Assembly (NCBI GenBank): GCA_030386875.1
Contig: CM059571.1
Location: 22,686,355 to 22,750,354, forward strand
Length of the DNA stretch: 64,000 nucleotides
Source of the DNA: Morinoia aosen
Taxonomy: Eukaryota; Arthropoda; Malacostraca; Amphipoda; Talitridae
Direction: 5' to 3'
Below are positions 45,801 to 54,800 of this stretch, piece by piece (position 1 is the first letter of the stretch; every line of letters begins with the position of its first letter). The translations under genes and the position numbers were made by a program. Below the pieces are notes generated by a model. It searched no databases, was not told the DNA's origin, and saw nothing but the letters and a program-made list of their open reading frames with translations.

Positions 45801-48800
45801 TTGACTGCGACCTGACCCACAGGTCGTCACTGAGGGAATTTTCATAAAAACTGAATCAAAACTGAATTAAGGCCCGATCTATTTAATGTTCGTTATTTTC
45901 AAAATTGAACTTTAAAATTAACTCTAATTTGAGTTGAATATTGAACTTCAGTTAACGTTTAACGGGGGTCTTCCCAGCGATTTTTAAATTTTGATCCGAT
46001 TGGTCAAAAATTTGGCCAGAATAAGTTTATGTACAAAAAAAAATATTTTACTCGTGTAAATTTTTCGATTTAGGCCTTAGTTTTAGGAAAAATTTGAAAT
46101 ATTAGTTTTTTAGTTCATTTTTAGACATTCGAAAAGAATAGAAGTCAATGAGTTTTAAGGTTAGAACAAATTCAAAGACAGTTTTGAAATCCTCGTAACA
46201 TTGCGAAAAACTGACATTATTGAATTTTCTATTCGAAACTTTTCGTTTTCTTTTTTTATGCGATATTTGATCACTAACTAAAATATACCAAACTTTTGGT
46301 TTTGAACTATGATAAAAAAAATTAAATGTACAAATTGGGAAATCAAAGACAGTCAGTTTGTTTGAAATGTTCCAAGGATTCTAAAACTTTCTTTGTTTTT
46401 TTCCTAGCCTAAAAATTCACTGACTTCTATTCTTTTGAATGTTGAAAATGAAGATTCTGAGTATAAGTCATAAAAAATTTTTTTGGTGAAGTGTAATGTA
46501 ATGGACAATTTTTGTACTTCAATGCTGTTTTCATGTTTTTTTATAATCTCCATTCATAATTTCATATTTACACTGAATTGTAAATTACAAGTATGAAAAA
46601 AATTGAATTTCTTGATGAATGATAAATTATTCATTTGTGATCTGATTCTTCTGAAATTTGACCATTATATGCAATTTTGAAAAAAGAATCACATTTTGTT
46701 CGATTCATTTTTTCGATTTGGGCGTTAGTTTTCTGAAAAAATTGGAAATATTTTTTTAGTTCAATTTTTAGAGATATTTCAAAAGAATATAAGTCGTTGA
46801 GTTTTTATGCTAGAACAAATTCAAAGACAGTTTTGAAGTCTTCGTAACATTGCAAACAAACTGGCGGCTTTATAATTCTCATTTTCCGTTCTGTTTTTCT
46901 TATATGGGGTCAAAAATTCATAATTTTTGGTCCCCTTACACACCCCTTGGGCAAAGATCTAATGCCCGTAGCGCCATTAATTTTAGGGCACAATAGCCCA
47001 CCACCCTAAGGATCTTTTTCAAGAAAGAAACAAATGTGGCCCATCGGGGCTAAAAAGGCCTGGGAAGACCTCCTTAAAATACCTAATACTTTTGGCAATT
47101 GGCTTTGAATTAAAAAATATGTATATTTTTCCACTCCAGTATTAACATTCGATATTAGTTGTTGCTCCTAGCGTTCGAAAAATCCTTTCACGGTTTTTCA
47201 CTTGATAGCTTTTAGTTTGAAAATATCATGTAACTAATGCGGGATTTACCATTCAAATTACCCAAGGGGGCAAAATTCAATTCCCTACGTACACTTACCG
47301 TTATCGATACATTTAGTTCTTCTGGAACTGTCCACGTCGTTAGTGTTAAGACACTCAAATCCGCAGCCGGCCCTTTCTTGCTTCAGGTCAACGTCCGCGT
47401 TGTCCAGCATGCAGGATTTTGGCACTGGCATTGAGTCCAATCTATAACATACATGGAATTTAATCAAATATTTATACTGACAAGTTGGATTTTTTCTTAT
47501 TTTAACGACAGTTTTAACAAAAATAAACCTAGAAGCCAGTGTGACATAAGAAGCTAGTCTTAAAGGACCAAATATAAATTTATAAGGGTCATTTTTCTTT
47601 ATTGAAATTAATCCCGTTTTTTCTTGATTGTGCTGCAGATAAGGGGGGATATTTGCTGTTAAATAATTAATTTTTCAAATGGTGAAACAGTGTAGTATTA
47701 TTTTCCTAAAATCAAATTTAACTAAAGAACGGTCAGATCATTAGCATTAAAACCAACCTGCCCTTCAGAAGGGTAATGCCTTTGTTTGGCTCGTTCGGAG
47801 CAGTGGGAGAAGTGAAAAGCAGCATTTCGAGGAACGTGACTTGGCCGGCATGCAAGCGCGACAAAGATGCTTGAGTTAAAAGTGTAGTGTGATCAGCTAC
47901 CTCCCAGTTGTCCACGGCCTCTTCCAACACCACTCGTTGCTCAGCCAAGCGGGGGTCATACGATTCGTCTTTCTCTTGCAGCACCAACTGCCAGGAGGGA
48001 CGCGGTGATGGTCCTGCGTAAAATGGTTTATTTCAGCACCCACTGGACTTCAGTGGGTACCTACACAAAGATTTTGCTTTGCGCAATTATTCATACGTCT
48101 TTCTAATGAATTCATTCAAGTCCCAGCTTCATATCCACCAACTTCGGTGAGCTGAGAATACTCGCTTCTTTGATTCATTGGACATTACAGATTAAAAGTG
48201 TAAGAGCAGAAATGCGAAGTCACACGTCCTGTTGGAGCAATTGCTTGCAATTAAGCTAAAAAAAATAAAGCAATTGAATTACATTTCATGGGATTTTCAT
48301 ATTAATAATTTCACTCTCTCTCTCTACGAACACGAACACGAACGCGAACGCGAACACGAACACGAACGCCTTGCCACTCAAAATACCTATTTAATTTCGA
48401 GCGTTATCAAAAGACTCACAAGGCGAGTGAAACAATTTCTCGAATGACTGCGCGTCATGAGGTAAAGAAAATGAATATAGGCAAATAGAAATCCACCAGA
48501 AAGTCCTTAGTGTCAGCAGCTAATCGGAATAAACGTGTTATTTGCTCTCTCGAGAACACCGAGATTGAACTGTTGTGGACTGGCAGCATGTAATGTGGTC
48601 TGATGAGTACAGGTTCACCCACTATCAGAACGATGAGTGCATTAGGATACGGCGACAGCCACATGACCCTATGGATCCATCTTGCATCTTCCATATTGTT
48701 CAGGAATCTGAAGACAGTGTAATACTGTAGGTCTAATTTTCCTGGGATGGACATGGCTCTGTTCCTCTTTGCAACATCGAAATGGAATTCCAGGACTATT

Positions 48801-51800
48801 AATAAGTACTTTATGACCACGTTCATACTTTCATTGAGTTTCATGTTCCTAATGACAACGGGATGTTTCAAGACGACGAAGCTCGCATCTGGGCAAGAAG
48901 AGTTCAAGATAGGTGTATTCCGAATGAGGGACATTCGAGCTTCCTTACTAGAACCCTATTGAAAATTTATGGGATGAGCACGAAAGCAGCCTGCGCGACA
49001 AGATGCCCTTCAATACCGTTTTCTTTCAGGAGAAGGTCACTTCAATTACGGCCAAAAATACAATGCAGAGGATCCAGAATCGTCTAGAGTTATTGTTTGA
49101 TAGAATGAAAGTTGTAATTCGGGCTAATCGCTTAGCAAAAATTTATGATTCGCGCAATTTCTTTTGCTGCTCTGCGTATTCAGTAAAAGTGTAAATGCTA
49201 CTCTCTGGTTCTAGGAAAAATGCTTTCCCCATTGCAACTAATGTAGTATTCATTGTTTTTCTCCTGAATTATTTTAATTTAAATTACATTTGTCTTCTTC
49301 CGTCTTGTTTTAGAGAGTTGAGAAAGACGGAAGAGGTCGGGGTGTCCTATTTTACTTACTGACTTGCTTTAATATGGTATAACGATCACCTTCAACGCAT
49401 GTTTCTTCGCACTCTTATTCATTATAAGGATTTGCAAAAAAGCAAAATATTTGCCTATGTTCATATCTAAAGAGCTAAATTTTTCATTTGGTGTAGACAT
49501 ACTGATAAGATCGATGAAATTAGGCAGAAATTGTAGGCACTTGATGTACACACATACATTAAAAAATACATTCAAAACAAGCATAGCTGTAGTGATTTAC
49601 ATCAATGAGTATCTAACATCAGAATGGATGGAGAAAGAACGTGGTTAGATCGTCATCATCATGAAAGAATAACATGCTGAAGATACTTGGTGCACGTATA
49701 ACGAACCAGCAAGCTGAACATGGTAGTGCATGACGCACTCTTCATCAACGGCGATCCAGGCCGTAGCAGCCCACTGAACTCCCATGGAGCGGACGAGGGC
49801 AGGCGCATTGGAACGCACGGCATCCGTCATGGCCTGCACTTCCAGAGTGCCCTGCAGAGTGGCAGTGTCGCTCTCCACAGTCACTTGCAGACGTCCTCTC
49901 ATTAGTGCGTCTAGATCCCCGTATGTTGGCCTGTGCGGAAAAAGGGAACATTAAATTGCACCTAAAATTTCGTCCAAGAGTGAATATTTTCAAAATTACT
50001 TTAGTTACTAGAACAGGCTTAATGAAAAACATTAAGGCTTCGGCAAAAATAATTAATTTTAGGCGTAGAATATTTACTTACCACTTATGCACAAAATTAT
50101 GATCGCCTACTCGAAATAGTTACAGAGAAGGTCGAATAAAATCCCTTCTAATCAGAAAGGGTTGATAACGAGGAAAAAATTCACAGGTCTTTTCAACATC
50201 CGAGGTTATTAATCAGCGAACACCTTCATAATCTCAAAAGATACCAAGCGCTGTCATTGTGGTGGGTGCTATTTCACCAGCACACCAACGGGAAATTCCC
50301 TCCTTGGCTTACATAATTCTTGAGAGAAGATGCGTATTATGGGACCGGATTCCAACTGGAGTTGGGCGAAAAGATAACAGCTGACAAAAATTCTTCACTC
50401 CCAACCGTGTTTAGCACACACATTTTTCAATCAGTTTTTTCTCTTACAAGCCTCATATGTACTTTACTGCTCATTTACTCCAATAAAATTAAATAATTCT
50501 TTAGACACTGCACGTTCCCTTTTTTATGCAAGCCGTAAACCGCCTTTATAGTCTCCTAAATGCGAACTAGCATATTCTGCATCCCACTGGATTCTCAGCT
50601 CTATGTTACAATACTAGAGCAATATTATGTTACAATACCATTAGTTACAATAACATAGCGAATATTTCAGCACACATTTATATTAGTTGGAAATATTTAT
50701 TTTATTTACGCAAGATACACGTTTTTTTTGTAAATTCAGCAAATTAGAATCGCAAGTCAGAAATTCTATAGTTGTCCTATATCCCCGAAAATTAAAAATG
50801 AAGACCCTAAAGTTAGCTTCAAGTTACGAAAGAAGCATGTATAATGTTTACTTATGCCCTTAAATTAATGTTTTCAAAAGTCAAGTTACGCTTCTTTGTT
50901 TCTCCGCCTCATTACATAGGAGATGGCGCGACACGGCTCGTTTTTTATAAAAAAACTTTATAAACTTAAACAAGATAGTTGAAAAAAAATTCTTTACGTT
51001 AACAGGTCCAGAGATGCATTTTGATCCTTTTTCATAAGATGACTTAATTTGCAGCTCTCGCACGTGTACCTCAACTGCATCAGAGCTACACTATTTGAGT
51101 TTGCATAACGTAGCTCATCTCATTCGCGAGAAAATATTCAAAATACCTGACATAGGTCCCGTTGGCCTGGCCGTTAGCAAAGGTATCTGTGAGATCATGC
51201 ACCACTCGGTCTTTCCTTTTGTAGACGGCAGTGAGAGATACTCCTGTTACTCGTCCAACAGCTTGGACCTGCAATTAAAAAAGTAACAGGAAGTTAAAAA
51301 ATTCACGAGTATATTCGACACTAAAAACGAAGATAGCATATCCCGTATTATAAGTTCAGACAGCAGCTGCTCCAACAAACTCTCAAAGCGCACATAAGTA
51401 CAGATGCAGTAAACAAATACAATTATTAAAAACTAAATTTAAGCTATCACAAAAGAATACATAAATTATTTCCCAACTGGGACTAAAATTTTATCATGTA
51501 ATCACATATCTTTAAAATAATTTCCCAACATAAATACAAATTCTTATCACACCTGATGCAATCAATGATTTGGAACCGCTTTTAAGGAACATATCTCATT
51601 AAAACGAGGGAATAAGAAAATTTAAATATCTAAAACATTTCATTCCAAACCAATATTTTTTCTTCATTGAAACTTAGTGCTAGCTTTGAAGTGATGTGAC
51701 AAGAGTTTCTACTATACGCGGGTAAGCCATTTCAGACCCGAACTTCGTCTGGTATTCATAGTTCAAAGTTTGCAACAACGAGCCAACACAATAGATAATC

Positions 51801-54800
51801 CTACCTGAACCTGATACTTGAAGAAACCTTCATCAGTGAGAGACAAAACTGCCCAACCAGCTCCAAACCTCTCGCCTTCCGCAACACGATCAGAGTTTGC
51901 AGTCGTCAGCACGGCCGAGAAGACGTTGCATGTCGCACGGGCTGCCACGGTTCCTTCGATTGCTAGTTCAGGTGCGGATTCAGCCCACAGTCTGAACGAT
52001 AGTACAATTATTTCGCGATTTAAGAAGTATTTAAAAGGCGGGGTAAAGTATATCTATTGCAAACATTCACATATAATTTTCTTTCGTGATCAAATTCGCC
52101 AACTATGTTTCCATTTTAGCAGCACGGTTTCAAATAAAACAGAGTCCACAGAAGTAGCTCATCGCACATGACTTACTTGATATGCACTCTGCCTCTGGTG
52201 AGTTGAGGTAGACTAGTGGCTCCGAGAGTGGTCAAGACCTCAGCCTTGTTGACGTCGGTGAAGACTTTAGAGAGCACGAAGGTATCCGTGACAGGCGGCA
52301 ACGCACGAGAAGGCGTTAGCTGGAGTACCATGGAGACATTATACGCGACGCTCGGAGGAAAGATGCCGTTGAACACTAGACTCAAGTGAAGGCTCTCTGA
52401 TCGCGAATCAACGGACACGATCGCCGTTCCGCCCCCAGGTAAGTGAGGACTGTTTGTGCTCGAAGGAAGCTGAAAATTGAGATTAACGATCTTAAAACAT
52501 TCAAATTGTAAAACCGAAATATGGCTCTCACACTGTACAGAAAGAAGCAAGAGTTTTTAATTCACGTTGGCATTTAGGTGTTAGTGTTTAACTTTTCAGG
52601 ATGAAACAACTACTGTATTATATCGATGGGAACTAGTACTCCCAAGGGAAGAATGTGAGGTCTCGAGCTGCTAAGGGTTAATAAGTAGGTCATCTTTTTG
52701 TTGAAAAAACTGTTTTTGTATTATTAAGGACCATCTTTTTCCGGTTCACTGCTGTCAGGTTTTGCATCATCTCTGACTTTCTTCAAATTTTACCTTGTTT
52801 CCTAACCCTCCTTCTCAGGTTACGGTCTCCATGAGCAGGGGATCATGAGCGGGAACACACCTTGTGCATAGATATCGTGTTCCTTCAAGTTCATACCAAA
52901 TAGTGCCTTCATCCTTTCTCACTTAAAACATCTCTTTTGTAGTAAGGGAAGCTGAAACTAATTTATAATCGGACAATATTTGAAATTATGAGGCTTTCGG
53001 CGCGATGTGGCCTGAGTTACTGGGTCACTAGCGAACCTATGTTTGCTTCTTCTACTACTGGACGTTGTAATATTGACGTACTGCAACCTAGCTAACAATC
53101 TGTGTGATGGTCTCCTGCTTAAATGCACGACCTCGTGAATTGAGCTACTACCTCCAAAATGAAAAATGGATACACCGATCCCAGGATCGCGACGTGAATA
53201 ATTCAATGATTGCTTAACTTATGAAGTCCTGGAAAACTCGTTTTGTTGAGTTATAACTTTGGCAAAATGCCAAAGAAACAGCTAAATGGTCTATGACCGA
53301 AGCTGTCGTAAAATGAGTTCATTATTGTTTGTATTATAATTATGATTATCGTCATCATTATCATACAGAGAAAACTAGAGAGCTTTCCGAGTTTCATTCG
53401 CTCCGTTGTTTCGAATCGAGATGCATCTCCTTACATAGAAGAGTACTGACATTGTCACAATTAGCATAAGCTTTGATTTAGTACTTGCAGAAGATTGAAA
53501 GGAATACCAGTGATGGCCTTGAATATTTGAAAAGTATTAATGAAAATGAATCAAATCTCAACTACATTTATATGAACATTACGTATAAATATTCTCGCCT
53601 ACTTTAAATATGAGACAGAATTTCAATTCAAGTGTCGTGATGCACAGATGTTTCGTGGGCTTTGGAAAAATACGTCTAAGTTAACAGTTGGTGGTACTAG
53701 TCGAATTTTACCACAGAAGTGGCCCCTTTACTAATATTATGAACCAATTTTAGGATTGGGAAAGCTTCAACAATCAAATAAGTTAAGAAGATATTTAATC
53801 TACATATTTAAAATAATAGTTACACTTATAATAGATGGCAAATTGCACGTTTTCCGCGTTTCTGCGGTTGTAAACGGTTGATTTGGATAAGTTGACTTTA
53901 ATACTTGATCGACTTTAATACTTGTGAATACATTTTTATCTTTCCTAAAAAATCTGAAAAATACAATTGCACGAGTCGTTTCAATTGATATGATAAAAAT
54001 TATTTTCAGAGGTCGCGAAACCGCTTAATTGTCATACATTTATACCGGTACGTAAATGAGCCATTTACCGACTGGTACACATATGGCTCAGAAACGTGTT
54101 AAGCATCATTGCAATGAACTATACTTTAATTCAGAAGTAAAACAGGACACTCTCTTACAAGGTTAGCTTGTGTCAAAAGAGACGAGAAGACTTCAGTGTC
54201 GGCGCCAACGTAGCGGGCTACTCGACCGCTGATGGTGTCTGCTTCCAATGCCTCCGGAGGAACAAGAGCCACCCACACACCTTCGTTTCTGAGCAGCTGC
54301 CTGCAATGCAAAAACGTCAACTTAATATGTGATACAGTGAAGAAACGCTAATCGGTAGTATTATTCCCAAGTTAGTAAAAACTTTATAAAACTTAAACGA
54401 GATAGCTGAAAAAAAAATTCCACATTAACCTTTGTGTTTTATTAGCATTCTAAAGGTTACCTGTAATCCCTGGGTACTCTGGTCCAAGTGCCGCAGACGC
54501 GATTACTGTTGACATCAAAAGGCGTGGATTGAGCTTCAAGAATTTCAAGAATGTCGCCCTGCGCATTAAGGAAATGCAACAGCTCTGGCACCGGCATGTT
54601 AGATGACAGGAGGAAGGAGAAGTGAAGGGTAGACCGCTTGAGGGAGAGCCGGCCTGTCGCCACGTACGGTGACGTCACGGGCGACTGCGACGTGCGGCCG
54701 TTTAGCAGCACAACAAAATCTGACACATTAACACAAAGTATAAGAACGGAAATTAAAATATACTGCATACACAATACAAGGATGTAGGTGATTTTTTCGG

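Larger units (their letters stand above)
44311..47298. other. Remainder of the large sog intron
   Basis: Very AT-rich. It holds repeat family C copy 2 and the three-copy repeat described separately. Short ORFs here lack known motifs. Confidence 0.6.

Noticed and set aside
48455..48934. 159-codon minus-strand ORF in a sog intron
   Set aside because: It is antisense to the Tc1-like transposase remnant, whose plus-strand translation shows the catalytic motifs.
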